64,000 bases of DNA from Tupaia tana (GCA_026018925.1 JAKSZU010000029.1:13629278-13693277); one strand, 5' to 3'. Positions 34,004-47,299 are shown, counted from the first letter of the stretch. A program made the numbers and translations. The notes: generated by a model from the letters alone, not told the origin.

Positions 34004-34344
34004 ATACCCAGTATGAGAGAAGATACTTTGAAATGTCTTTCTTGAACTGCTGTGGCTGGTTGTATCTGGAAGCAGTTCTTTGGTCTGATCTTTGGAATGA
34101 ATGCAGAAACATGCTCAAATACATCTCATTTTATGAAAAAAAATGTCCATAGTTGAATGAACATCGTTCCACACCAAATACACAATACTCCTACTCCCTT
34201 ACTGCAAATCTCTATGGGCATGTTCTAATTTTAGTGAAATCAGCTTATTTCTCCCAGTCCTTTTTCAGTCTCATTCATTTAAAGTTACATTCTTTTCATT
34301 TAATTGGCAACAATGATCCATGTATTACAGAGACAAAAATACAC

Positions 34345-34575
34345 CTTTTTTTTCTTTAGGACACTTGTGCTTGGCAGAGAGACGAGAAAGTGAGAAATCA
34401 GCCACCGGAGGGTCAGACACACCACAACCCCATCTTCTCTGCTTTCCTCTTGAGATTTTGGCATTTACTCACACACACTTGGTGTAGTTTTCAAGCTGAA
34501 GGGTCTGAGAATCAAACTGCTCAGTCAGCCACTCCAGCACCTTAAACTCTGTATCACCTGCTAGCCCCAATACTT
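34345..34575 (-). mobile_element. Reversed old SINE (counterpart of 20428-20745)
   Basis: In reverse it runs from a T-rich tail through GGACACTTGTGCTTGGC to the tRNA-like head ending CACCTGCTAGCCCC. It lacks the (GA)n expansion of copy 2. Confidence 0.8.
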
Positions 34576-34856
34576 CACTGTTTAACATATAAAATTAACT
34601 TATTACAAGTTAACTCAACAGTTAAGGGGGGGAAATGACATAGCAGTCTCTTGACACTGGGCAAGGCTGGTTGGTCTCTGAAGTGACTTCAGGTAAACAT
34701 GCTCAACTTCCATTCTCTCGGAACATTTTCTGCTGTATTTACTGGGTTGTAGAACTCACCTAGATGGGATCTGTAACAATAAGGTCTTCATGTGAGTGTC
34801 TTCCATTCTCTGAACCTTTTCTGCTATACTTACTGGGCTGTAAGACTCACCTGGAG

Positions 34857-35103
34857 GGGACCAGCAGTTGGTGTAATGGCTATGTTGCTGGACCCCCATG
34901 TAGTTGACCGCGGTTTGAGTTCCGGACCCGGTGGCTTAAACTCATGCCAGAAGTGTGTGTGTGTGCGCCCAAGATCCCAAGAGGAAAATGAAGAAGAAGG
35001 GGTTGTGCCATGGCCATCCCCCCCAGGGGATGATTTCTCCCTGTCTGTCTCTCTCTGTCTTTCTAGTGAGCACAAACACCCTATAGCAAAAACCTCCCCC
35101 CTC

Positions 35104-35132
<29 letters not shown>
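34857..35132 (+). mobile_element. Young SINE, copy 3 only
   Basis: It starts GGGACCAGCAGTTGG and has a long poly(A). The target duplication AAGACTCACCTG lies at 34842-34853 and 35133-35144. It is absent from copies 1 and 2. Confidence 0.93.
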
Positions 35133-35136
<4 letters not shown>

Positions 35137-35951
35137 CTCACCTGAATAGGGTCTATGATGAGAAGGTTTTCATGTGAGGGTCTGAACTCCTCCCTGGATG
35201 GTTGATGATGGGTAGTGACGCCCTGTCCCCAAGCAAGACAGCAGCAAGCTGACAAGCATCAATACCCTTGCCAGACTTAGAACGTTAAAAAAGAAAATAT
35301 TACTCTCTTCCCATCCAACCCAAGCCTGCACAAGCTGATGGACAATAACAAAAGAGATACTTACATCTCCCTTTATCTGTTCATTCGACACATTTCCCCC
35401 TTGTTACTATAATCCCTGAGCACCCAGTTTTCCTGTGGGATACAGTCTGGACTGAAAGGAAAATTTTCCAGCTGATTCTCTGTTCCTAAGAGACCAAGTT
35501 AGACATCAAGTGAATGCAGTCTTTATTAGTTATTCTTTGGGGACTCTGTTGTTAACACAGCTTTCATCATATTATCAGTTTTGCAAAGTTAAAAATGTCC
35601 TCAAAGTCTGAGGTAGGTAGTTATTTCTATTCATTAGTTCTTTTTGAAGACCAGTGCATTGACTTATCATGGACTTATCCAGGAGCTGTGGATACAGCTC
35701 TTGATATCTTCAGAAAATTGCTGTTCTTTTTCATCAAAGCAGAGAACTGTGTTTATCTGCTATATATCTTTGAGTAGTTACAACAATCATGGACTTCACG
35801 GTGCTTATGACAAAGCAGCTAGGAGTTTTCAGCCTTCAACACAACATAACAGTTAACATTAGTCCTCCATTTGTGAAACATTGGTAATGATAAGAGATAT
35901 GCTTAGAATATTTATGTCCCATGGGCCAAAGTTAGAATGCTATATGAAGTG

Positions 35952-36168
35952 GGCCAGCCTTGTGATGTGGTGGTTAAAGCAGCTGGATCCTACATAGGAA
36001 CCTGTGTAGGTCAAGTCCCACTGGCTTGCAAAACATGGCTGGCTTGTGTGCACATGTGCTCAAAATCCTGAGAACAGAATGGAAGAGAAGAGATTTTGAT
36101 GTGTGGGTGATTTCTCACTTTCCCTCTCTCTCAGTCTCTCTGAAGCAAATTCATGAACCCCCTTTTAA
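35952..36168 (+). mobile_element. Old SINE shared by all units
   Basis: It starts GGCCAGCCTTGTGATG. It is the same insertion as 1143-1388 and 21631-21840. Confidence 0.75.
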
Positions 36169-36334
36169 TAAAAAAGAGTGTTACATGAACTGTCTCACTT
36201 AATTTTTAAATGAGTTTAGTACTATTAGGAAGTCATTCTATATTTGCATAAATGAGACTCAGAAGGGTTAACTGACCTTTAGAAAGTTATAAACTGAGTA
36301 AGGGATGAAGTTTGATGGGAACCCCACAATTGAT

Positions 36335-36475
36335 TTATGGAAAACTTTCAAAAATGAAAAGTTAGCTGAAGATAATGATGTCTATGATAATATCCTTGAC
36401 TCACCGACCAACTAATGTCCGCTTTATTCATGCAGGGAAAAATCATTTTGCATTTTATAAAGATATACAGTGAGA
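36335..36475 (+). mobile_element. L1 3' UTR fragment at the 5' side of L1-2
   Basis: It contains the L1 tail motif (GATAATGATGTCTATGATAATATCC, shortened here, then AAAGATATACAGTG). It cuts unit copy 3 on its left and is cut by L1-2 on its right. Confidence 0.65.
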
Positions 36476-37047
36476 CCTCCTAGGTAGGTAGCCAGGATCT
36501 CCTTGCTGTGGCTTTTTTCTTGAACAACCTCCATTCTCTTGTTAATACCTAGCTCTCCTTCTCCCTCCAGACTTTCGGGGCCTGCCAGCAGGCAAAGGCT
36601 CTCCTGCAAGCCTCTGGCCAGCAAGGGATACTGAGGGAGGGTCACCTCTGACCCCTACCCCATTTCCAGACCCCCAGGCCCCAGACTCCACCTCCTAGGT
36701 AGGTAGCCAGGATCTCCTTGCTGCAGCTTTTTTCTTGAACCCCCTCCATTCTCTTGTTAATACCTAGCTCTCCTTCTCCCTCCAGACTTTCGGGGCCTGC
36801 CAGCAGGCAAAGGCTCTCCTGCAAGCCTCTGGCCAGCAAGGGATACTGAGGGAGGGTCACCTCTGACCCCTACCCCATTTCCAGACCCCCAGGCCCCAGA
36901 CTCCACCTCCTAGGTAGGTAGCCAGGATCTCCTTGCTGCAGCTTTTTTCTTGAACCCCCTCCATTCTCTTGTTAATACCTAGCTCTCCTTCTCCCTCCAG
37001 ACTTTCCGGGCCTGCCAGCAGGCAAAAGGCTCTCCTGCAAGCCTCTG
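36476..37047 (+). promoter_or_regulatory. L1-2 5' UTR tandem monomers (2.66 x 215 bp)
   Basis: CCTCCTAGGTAGGTAGCC starts at 36476, 36691 and 36906, exactly 215 bases apart. The first two monomers are complete and nearly identical (for example TGTGG against TGCAG after CTCCTTG). The third stops at about 37047, before the part starting CAGCAAGGGATACTG. Tandem monomers at the 5' end of an L1 act as promoters in mouse L1 families; the same role here is inference. Monomers are GC-rich and C/T-rich compared with the flanks. Confidence 0.88.
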
Positions 37048-37425
37048 GCGAAATCGCGTGCCGCGCTAATGCACGGCGTGTGACTTTTTCTTTATTTTTC
37101 TGTGTTGTCTTTCCTTTCGTTGCATATTGTCCTCTCCTCCTCATTTTTTACCATGCCAGACAGACTAGACAGGTCTAGAATCATAAATCTGAAATTTCCT
37201 AGGAAGGTAAGTGTCTCTGGGATCCTCCCTAGTACTGATCCCCTTTGAAAAAGGAGATACTGCTTGTTAGACACTTCTGTAGAGTTCCCCTCCTGAAAAC
37301 ACATTGGTAAAAACAACAGAAGAGAGACTTCAACAAACAGCTATTCCCATCAAAAAGGAAAGACTCTTACGTCTTGTGGGACAAAAGTTCTCCCAAGAGG
37401 TCTTTAAAAGGGAAGTAATCTTCCA

Positions 37426-38385
37426 ATGGCTAAAAGTAGAAAAAGAGCCTCAGGTCTGAATAAAAAAGGAAATATGTCTCCAACAAAGGAAAATGCCCCT
37501 CCATGTCTCATAAATATGGAGGACGTTACCAAAATGACAGACACAGAATTTCGAACATTCATGGTGACCAAATTCTGTGAATTGGAAGAAAAAAGAGACA
37601 ATGAACTACAGGAAATTAGGAAGTCCTTCCAGGATATGAAAGAAGACATGGATACTCTGAGAAAGAATCAGGTGGAGCTATTAGAGATAAAGTCTATAAT
37701 ACAAGAAATCAAAAACTCTCTGGAAAGTATTAAGAGCCGATTAGACCATGCTGAAGATCGAATCTCTGATGTAGAAGATAAAACCTCTGATCTAGAAAAA
37801 AACTACAAAAAGATCGAGAAAATAACTAAAAAACATGAGGATAATATACGAGAAATACTAGACTCTATTAGACGTCCAAACAGCAGAATAATCGGCATCC
37901 CAGAAGGTGAAGAAACTAATAGCAGAATGGAAAATCTATTCCATGACATCTTGGAAGAAAATTTCCCAAGTCTAGAGAGGCACCGAACCATCCGGACCCA
38001 AGAAATACAAAGGACCCCAAATAGATTCAACCCCAGAAGATCTTCCCCAAGGCACATCTTAGCCAGGCTGTCTAACGTCACAGAAAAAGACATGATACTA
38101 AAACTGTCAAGAGAGAAATGAGAAGTAACTTACAAAGGCCATCCCATAAGACTAACACCAGACCTCTCATCAGAAACAATGCAGGCAAGAAAAGAATGGG
38201 AAGACATACTGAAAGTGTTAAGAGAGAAACAATTTCAGCCAAGACTATTATACCCTGCAAGATTATCCTTCATTTGGGAAAAAAAGATTAAAATCTTCTC
38301 AGACAAACAAAACCTGAAAGAATTTGCCAACACCAGACCAGCTCTTCAAGAAATCCTAAAGAAAGTACTGTTCCAGGAAAACTAA
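37426..38385 (+). pseudogene. L1 ORF1 (L1-2), one internal stop
   Basis: The frame runs 320 codons from the ATG at 37426 to the TAA ending 38385 (LFQEN end). The only break I see is TGA at 38119-38121, where the codon context (AGAGAGAAA TGA GAAGTAACT) fits CGA changed to TGA by CpG decay. The coiled coil (about residues 45-145), the RRM-like IIGIPEGEE and the C-terminal RLTPDLS/ARKEW/LYPARLSF regions are all readable. Function as for L1-1 ORF1. Confidence 0.9.
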
Positions 38386-38429
38386 AGACGCAACAGCCAG
38401 AAACAAAGAAATAACAGGCAACTAAGACA

Positions 38430-41400
38430 ATGGCTAACTTAAATGTTGGTACAGATCCTGTAACATCGATAATAACATTGAATGTTAATGGGTTAAATTG
38501 CCCAATCAAGAGACACACACTGGCTGAATGGATAAAAAAACAGAAACCCTCTATCTGTTGCCTACAAGAAACCCACCTCATGGAAAAAGACATACATAGA
38601 CTGAAAGTGAAGGGTTGGAAAAAGGTTTTCCATGCAGTTGGGAACTATAAAAGAGCTGGACTTGGGATACTAATTTCTGACAAAATAGGCTTTAAAACAA
38701 AAAGTGTCTGAAGAGACAAAGAAGGGCACTATATCATAGTAAAAGGCTCTATAGATCGAGAAGATATAACGCTTATTAATATCTATGCTCCTAACACAGG
38801 AGCACCCAAATATGTGAAGGAAAGATTGTTAGATCTGAAAGGGGAGATAGACTGCAACACACTAATTGTTGGAGATCTCAACACCGCATTATCCCCTCTG
38901 GACAGATCATCTAGGCAAAAAATAGGTAGAGAGATCAAGGATCTAAATGATACCATAAATCAATTGGACTTAACAGACATCTATAGAACTTTCCACCCAA
39001 AAGCCACAAGATATAGTTTTTTCTCACCCGACATGGAACTTTCTCGAAGATTGACCACATCATAGGACACAAAGCAAGCCTCTGCAGATTCAGAAGCATA
39101 GAAACTATTTCCAGCATCTTCTCTGACCATGATGGAATTAAACTCGAGTTTAATTTCAAGAGAAATCCTCAAAAATACCTAAAAACATGGAAACTAAATA
39201 ACCTACTCCTGAATGACTCTACTATTACCGAAGAAATAAAGTCTGAAATCAAAAGATTCATGGAAGCCAATGACAATGAAGATACAAGTTTCCATAATCT
39301 TTGGGACACTGCCAAAGCAGTCATAAGAGGGAAGTTCATAGCAATTAGTGCACATAAGAGGAAGACAGAGAGAAGGCTAATGGATCACCTAACAACAAGC
39401 CTTAGAGAATTGGAAAAGCAACAGCAAAAAAATCCAAAAAATTACAGGAGAAAGGAAATAATAAAGATCCGAGCAGAAATAAATGAAATAGAAAATAAAC
39501 GTACTATACAGAAAGTAAGTGAAAGCAAAAGCTGGTTCTTTGAAAGGATAAACAAAATTGATACCCCACTAGCGAGACTTATTAAGAAGAAGAGAGAAAG
39601 GAACCAGGTGAATCAAATCTGCAATGAGGCTGGTAACATAACAACAGACATAGTAGAAATTCAAAACATCATTAGAGGATACTTTGAACATCTATACGCT
39701 AAGAAACAAGATAATCTGGATGAGATGGACAAATTCCTGGACAAATATAATATACCAAGAATGAGCCAGGAAGAAATAGAAAGTCTGAATAGGCCCATAA
39801 CAAGCCAGGAGATTGAATCAGTAATAAGTAACCTCCCAACAAAGAAAAGCCCTGGCCCCGATGGATTCACCTCTGAATTCTACAAAACTTTCAAAGAAGA
39901 GTTAACTCCCATTCTGCTCAAATGATTTCTAAAGATCCAAAAGGGTGAATCTCTCCCTAATTCATTCTATGAAGCCTCTGTCACCTTCATCCTCAAAACA
40001 GATAAGGACAGGACAAGGAAGGAAAACTATAGACCAATATCTCTGATGAACATAGACTCAAAGATTCTCAACAAGATATTAGCAAATCGTATTCAACAAC
40101 TTATACAGAAGATCATACACCATGATCAGGTAGGCTTTATTCCAGGAATGCAAGGTTGGTTCAACATACGCAAAACCATAAATGCAATACACCATATTAA
40201 TAGGAAGAAAGACAAAAACCATATGGTCATATCGATTGACGCAGAAAAAGCATTTGATAAGATACAACATCCCTTCATGATCAAGACTCTTAGCAAAATC
40301 GGCATAGAAGGGCCATTTCTCAATACAATAAAAGCCATCTATGAAAAACCCATAGCGAACATCATCCTGAATGGAGAAAAGCTGAAAGCTTTCCCACTAA
40401 ACACAGGAACAAGACAAGGATGCCCACTTTCTCCTCTCCTTTTCAATATAGTACTGGAAGTCCTCGCCAACGCAATCAGAAAAGAGAAAAAAAAAATAAA
40501 GGGCATTCGAATAGGAAAAGAAGAGGTGAAACTCTCTCTATTTGCAGATGACATGATTGTATACATAGAAGACCCAATGGTCTCCATGGAAAAATTACTG
40601 AAAGTAATACATGAATTCAGTAAAGTTGCAGGATATAAAATCAATATACAGAAATAGATAGCATTTCTATATACGAATAACAGGCAGACTGAGATAGAAC
40701 TGAAAAAACTTATTCCGTTTACCATAGCCACTAAAAGTATAAGATATTTAGGAATAAATCTAACCAAAGAAGTTAAAGACCTCCACAAGGAAAACTATGA
40801 GAAGGTAAAAAAAAGAAATTGAAAATGACACAAAAAAATGGAAGGACATCCCATGTTCATGGATTGGAAGAGTTAATATAATCAAAATGGCAATTCTTCC
40901 CAAATTAATCTACCTATTTAATGCAATTCCAATCAAAGTACCAGACACATTCTTCACAGATCTAGAAAAGACAATCTTAAAATTTTTCTGGAATCATAAA
41001 AGACCCCGTATTGCCAAAGCAATTCTACACAAGAAGAATGGAGTGGGTGGCATCTCAATCCCCAATCCAAAAATATATTACAAAGCTGTGGTAATAAAGA
41101 CAGCATGGTATTGGCACAGAAACAGAAATGTGGACCAATGGAACAGAATAGAGTCCCCAGAAATAAGTGCCCAAACATACAGTCAACTGATCTTTGACAA
41201 GGGGTACCAGTCAATCCAGTGGGAAAATGAAAGCCTCTTCAGCAAGTGGTGCTGGAGAAACTGGACTTCCACTTGCAGAAAGATGAATCTGAACCCCTAC
41301 CTCTCTCCTTTGACAAGAATCAAGTCAAGGTGGATCAAGGATCTAAATCTAAGACCTCAAACTATAAAGCTGCTCCTGGAGAATGCTGGGGAAACTCTGG

Positions 41401-42290
41401 GAGACATTGGTGTAGGGAAAGACTTCCTAAAGAAGACCCTCAAAGCAGAGTCCATCGTCCACAAAATAGACAAGTGGGATTACATCAGACTAAGAAGTTT
41501 CTGCATGGCCAAAGACACAGTAGTTAGTGTGAATCGACAGCCCTCAGAATGGGAAAATATTTTTGTAAATGTTGCATCAGATAAGGGACTGATAACCAGA
41601 ATACACAAGAAACTAAAAAAGGTGTTTGGAAAAAAGATGATCAACCCTATTAAAAGATGGGAGAAGGAGATGAAGAAAACACTCTCTAAAGATGACATAC
41701 GAATGGCCAAAAGGCATATGAAAAAATGTTCAACCTCCCTCATCGTAAGGGAAATGCAGACAAAAACAACAATGAGGTACCACCTAACCCCAGTCAGATT
41801 GTCTAATATTAAAAAAACAAAAAATGATAAGTGTTGGCGGGGGTGTGGTGAAAGGGGAACTCTTTTACACTGCTGGTGGGAATGTAGATTGGTCCAACCA
41901 CTGTGGAGAATAATTTGGAGATTCCTCAAAAATCTACAGATAGATCTGCCATATGATCCAGAGATCCCACTCCTCGGTATCTACCCAAAGGACAGAAGAA
42001 TTCTTCATTGGAAAAGTGCTTGCACATCGATGTTTATTGCGGCACTATTCACAATTGCTAAGTCATGGAACCAACCCAGATGCCCCTGTATGGAGGAATG
42101 GATTGAAAAACTGTGGCACATATACTCTATGGAATACTACTCAGCCATAAAAACCAACAGAGCCCTGGCTTTTGACAGAAAGTGGAAGAATATGGAAGAT
42201 GTACTGCTGAGTGAGGCAAGCCAGGCTATGAAGGAGAGTCATTGTATGTCCCCACTTAACATATACCGTTTGTCTGCATTCTATGTCTGA
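38430..42290 (+). pseudogene. L1 ORF2 (L1-2), three stops and two frameshifts
   Basis: The endonuclease ([20 protein letters not shown]), RT ([16 protein letters not shown] near 40545) and C-terminal cysteine region ([15 protein letters not shown] near 41850) are all present. Breaks seen against L1-1: TGA at 38709-38711 (CGA context), a lost base near 39030, TGA at 39923-39925 (TTA in L1-1), TAG at 40655-40657, and a length change in an A-run near 40810. The last open piece (40887-42290) extends about 18 codons past the L1-1 stop because the TGA there is not conserved. It is not functional. Confidence 0.92.
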
Positions 42291-42566
42291 AACTGATTGA
42301 CTAACAGTTGAACAAACACAGGAGATGGGTGTGGGTGTCAGATGGGGTGTGTGTGGGGGAGTGGGGCCCAACGAGGGACATTTGGAGAAGGGATACAGAG
42401 GTAGAGCGTTGACGGGATGGGGAGGTGTGGTGTTATCTGTTGAAGATATTTCGATCGACGGGTCTGGGGAGAAATGTTCACATATCGAAATGGTCTCATT
42501 GTAAGCCAAACAATATGATTGAAAGTATATACAAAAATAAATAAAGTAATTAATAAAAAAAAAAAA
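42291..42566 (+). other. L1-2 3' UTR with G-rich block and poly(A)
   Basis: A G-rich run at about 42320-42376 has repeated GGG/GGGG groups (GGGTGTGGGTGTC, GGGGTGTGTGTGGGGGAG) and fits the polypurine/G-quadruplex feature known in L1 3' UTRs. The AAATAAATAAAG stretch and the A-run end the element. Confidence 0.8.
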
Positions 42567-42780
42567 GGAAAGGAAATCTGAGGGGAAAATGGAAACATGA
42601 CACTTGTGGGACACAGATTAGGTTTTATTATATGTTGATGAGGATGTGTTTAATAGTCTGGGCTGGACTGAGGTGTAAATCATGCTGGGTAAAGTCTCTT
42701 AATAATCTAAATGATGTATAGCAATTTAATGTATGAATAATAATAAAAAATAAAATAATAATAATAATAAAAAAAAGAGT
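42567..42780 (+). mobile_element. L1 3' UTR fragment downstream of L1-2
   Basis: It has ATGTTGATGAGGATGTGTTTAATAG, then GATGTATAGCAATTTAATGT and an (ATA/AAT)-rich end. It is independent of the fragment at 36335 because the two overlap in content. Confidence 0.65.
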
Positions 42781-42989
42781 AAGAGGAATTCTTATTGCAG
42801 AATTAAAACCTATCTTTTCATCAGTGAATGCACATAAAGGAAACACCCTATAAAAAACATCAAAAATCCTTTTTCCAGAGGTCAAAAATTATGGTAACCA
42901 GAGAAATTACCAAAATTAAAACCTTATGATATGTATAAATTACCAAAGCTGTCAACTCTTGTTATACATGAGACAAATATTACTGGAGA

Positions 42990-44870
<1,881 letters not shown>

Positions 44871-45148
44871 AAGGTTACCATACATTAGTAAACTCAAATG
44901 GGTCAAAATCCTTAGTAATGTAAGCTGTGCTATCAATCCTTGAAATATTCAGAAATATGAATTGATCTCTGAAGGTAACAACATTGAATTTTCCAAATTC
45001 AGCTTTGATTCAGCAAGTCACAGTATTTAAAATTAACGATATCAGGAAATGTGTGAATGATATCTGTCTACAAAAAGAGAACATTTTCGAAGGCTGATGA
45101 ATAAGATCTAAGAGTTTCCCAACTACAGAAATAACATGTATTTTGGCA

Positions 45149-45150
<2 letters not shown>
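44871..45150. other. Unassigned sequence after the zinc-finger remnant
   Basis: AT-rich sequence with no open frame or repeat that I recognise. Confidence 0.4.
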
Positions 45151-45218
<68 letters not shown>

Positions 45219-45467
45219 GGTGATTTTTGCTACAGGGCATATGTGCTCTCTGAAAAGACAGAGAAACAGAGTGATAGAAAGCATGAAACTAACCCTTGGG
45301 GGGATTGCCACACCACAATCCCTTCTTCTCCATTGTCCTCTTGGGATCTTGGGCACACATGTACACACACTGGCTTGAGTTTTAAGTCTGTGACTCTGGG
45401 ATTTGAAGTGCATTCAAATATATGGGAGGCCAGTGGCATAATAAATACTACAACATCTGCTGGCCCT
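45151..45467 (-). mobile_element. Reversed SINE with a 64-base poly(T)
   Basis: The T-run covers 45151-45214. The body then reads in reverse through TGCTACAGGGCATATG, CAATCCCTTCTTCTCC and the tRNA-like head to CTGCTGGCCCT. The body is diverged although the tail is unusually long. Confidence 0.85.
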
Positions 45468-45599
45468 AGCAAAAGTTTATTTCTGTGTTCTATGTTTGAT
45501 GTTTAAAGATGCAACAGAATATAACCACTGATTTTGGCAAAAATAAATATAGAAATTTTTCTACCTTCCAATTTTATGGCAGGCAAGACAACAGAAAAA

Positions 45600-45912
45600 G
45601 TATTTCAAAGCATAGTGGAAGCTGAAAGATTATAGGCCATATAAACTTTGAAAATGGTTATAGGTACTAGAGACAATGCGGGAAGAGGATGGGAGAAAGG
45701 GGACAGTGTAAGGAAAGAAGTTATGGAGGAAACTAGGCAGGCATTTTGGGGATAAAAAAATGGATTATAATATGTTGATGATAATGTGTTTTGTATCCTC
45801 ACCTGCTCTGGTGGGAAGTTTAGTCATTTTGGATAAATTCAACTTACAAGGTAAGAGATGTATAAATTAAGTGTATAAAATAAATTAAAATTAAAAATAA
45901 ATAAAACATACC
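45600..45912 (+). mobile_element. L1 3' UTR fragment
   Basis: It has the purine-rich ACAATGCGGGAAGAGGATGGG block, GTTGATGATAATGTG and an A-rich end. Confidence 0.65.
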
Positions 45913-46487
45913 ATAAATGCCTAACAAAATAAAACAAACAAAAAAAATTCTAAGGCTTTTCAGAGCCTGGAAACTACTCATATGTACTGAGAGGGCTCTG
46001 AAAGTGTACCTCTGGTAAAATGTCCAAGTTTATTTTGGAACGAAACTGATCTAGGTTGGACAGGAGGCATGTGAAAGTTCTGAGTGTGTTGAGGCACAAC
46101 ATAGTCTTGGGTGGTTATAAAATTTCTAAGATCCTCTTTGGATGTTGAACACAGCTTTTGTGGCCAGTGTTAGCCAAGAGGTTCTGAGCCAGAACAACCA
46201 CTGGTCCAGAAATGCAACCCAAGGTGAATTGGTATTGGGCTGATTTTAATTTTGGTTTGCCCAACATCATGACCCAGGTAGAACAAACCATGGTGGGTGG
46301 GATGTAAGGTTGCTGCTCAGTGGTGACAGGAACTGGCTGGTGGAAGTCACTATGAGCTACAATGTGAAAAGTGAGATGACGAGACTTACTATGTGCACTC
46401 ACTTTGTCTAGCATATACTACTGCTATCTGTATGACTCTTTCCATCTTGTAAAAGTGACTGGAGTGGTTTTAGAAGTAACACCTTGA
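45913..46487. other. Unassigned, single-copy-looking stretch
   Basis: A 99-codon minus-strand frame (46414-46115; MLDKVSAHSKSRH start, ISGPVVVLAQN inside) is the only sizeable open reading. I do not recognise it. It may be chance or a processed-gene remnant. Confidence 0.35.
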
Positions 46488-46752
46488 GGGACCAGCAGTT
46501 AGTGTAATGGCTATGTCACTGGACACCCATTTAGCCGACCGCAGTTTGAGTCCCAGACCTGGTGACATAAACTCATGCTGGGCGCATGTGCGTATTTGCC
46601 CAAGACCCCGAGAAGAGACTGGAGGAGAAGGGATTGCAGCGTGACCATCCCCTCCTGGGGGGTGATTTCTTGCTTTCTGTCTCTATGTCTCTCTCTGTCT
46701 GGCGAGTGCACGCGCCCTATAATAAAAACCTCTCCAAAAAAAAAAAAAAAAC
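46488..46752 (+). mobile_element. SINE with 18 extra bases at its 5' side
   Basis: The body starts GGGACCAGCAGTTAG and ends in poly(A). The direct repeat TGACTGGAGTGGTT lies at 46456-46469 and 46753-46766. Between the left repeat and the SINE start are 18 bases (46470-46487) that belong to neither. Confidence 0.85.
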
Positions 46753-46766
46753 TGACTGGAGTGGTT

Positions 46767-47299
46767 GCACAGTATTATGAACATATTGAACAATACTAAA
46801 TTGTATATACTTGGACATGTTTAAAATGTGTCAAAGTTTTGCCTTGATCAGACTTTAGTCAGGCCTCTCAATCTTTTAGTTTCCTCTGCATACTTCCTTG
46901 TGAAATCCCTTTTGAGCAAATAACCCTGCTAAAGTAGTTTAGCAAGAAGCCCCACACTGAATATCAGATCATTTTAAATAAGTGATTAGGTTTCTTGTGG
47001 TCCACTCTCCCCTGTGTGATGTCTGATCACCCTGTGTCCTCAGCAAGAATCCTATTATTTCAGTTTATCCAGAATCTCTCATATTCCTAATTTTTCTTCA
47101 TTTTCCATCTGATAATCACCACATGGCTCCTCAGCTGTTAATTTCCACTGCCCATTCTGTATTTGAAGTTGAGCCCAATTTCTCTTCCCCACTGAAACGC
47201 TCATTTCTGTGGACCATAAGCTTACAATGATGGACCAAAATAAAACTTTTCTCACCCCACTTTATCCAATATCTTCAAATCAATTTTTTTAAGTAGATT
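46767..47299. other. Unassigned stretch
   Basis: No open frame, RNA gene or repeat that I recognise. Confidence 0.35.

Larger units (their letters stand above)
27070..36334. repeat. OR7 tandem unit, copy 3
   Basis: It aligns in order with copy 2 but lacks the solo LTR and the SINEs at 16787, 19134 and 19966. It carries its own insertions (29915, 32737, 34857). Its right end is cut by an L1 3' fragment at 36335. 27070-28805 contains no gene that I can see. 33030-34340 is unit sequence with microsatellites only. Confidence 0.82.
36476..42566 (+). mobile_element. Near full-length LINE-1 with monomeric promoter (L1-2)
   Basis: This is a 6.1-kb L1. It consists of tandem 215-bp monomers (36476-37047), a non-repeated 5' UTR part (37048-37425), ORF1 (37426-38385), a 44-bp spacer, ORF2 (38430-42290), a G-rich 3' UTR and poly(A) at about 42555-42566. 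No clear target duplication was found, so the outer ends are approximate. Both ORFs carry several breaks, more than in L1-1, so the copy is defective. Its 5' UTR is unlike that of L1-1 although the ORFs are clearly homologous. Confidence 0.9.

Noticed and set aside
36424-37144. Three repeated minus-strand frames starting MTLPQYPLLARG
   Set aside because: They are the antisense reading of the 215-bp L1 monomers and repeat only because the DNA repeats. No coding signal.
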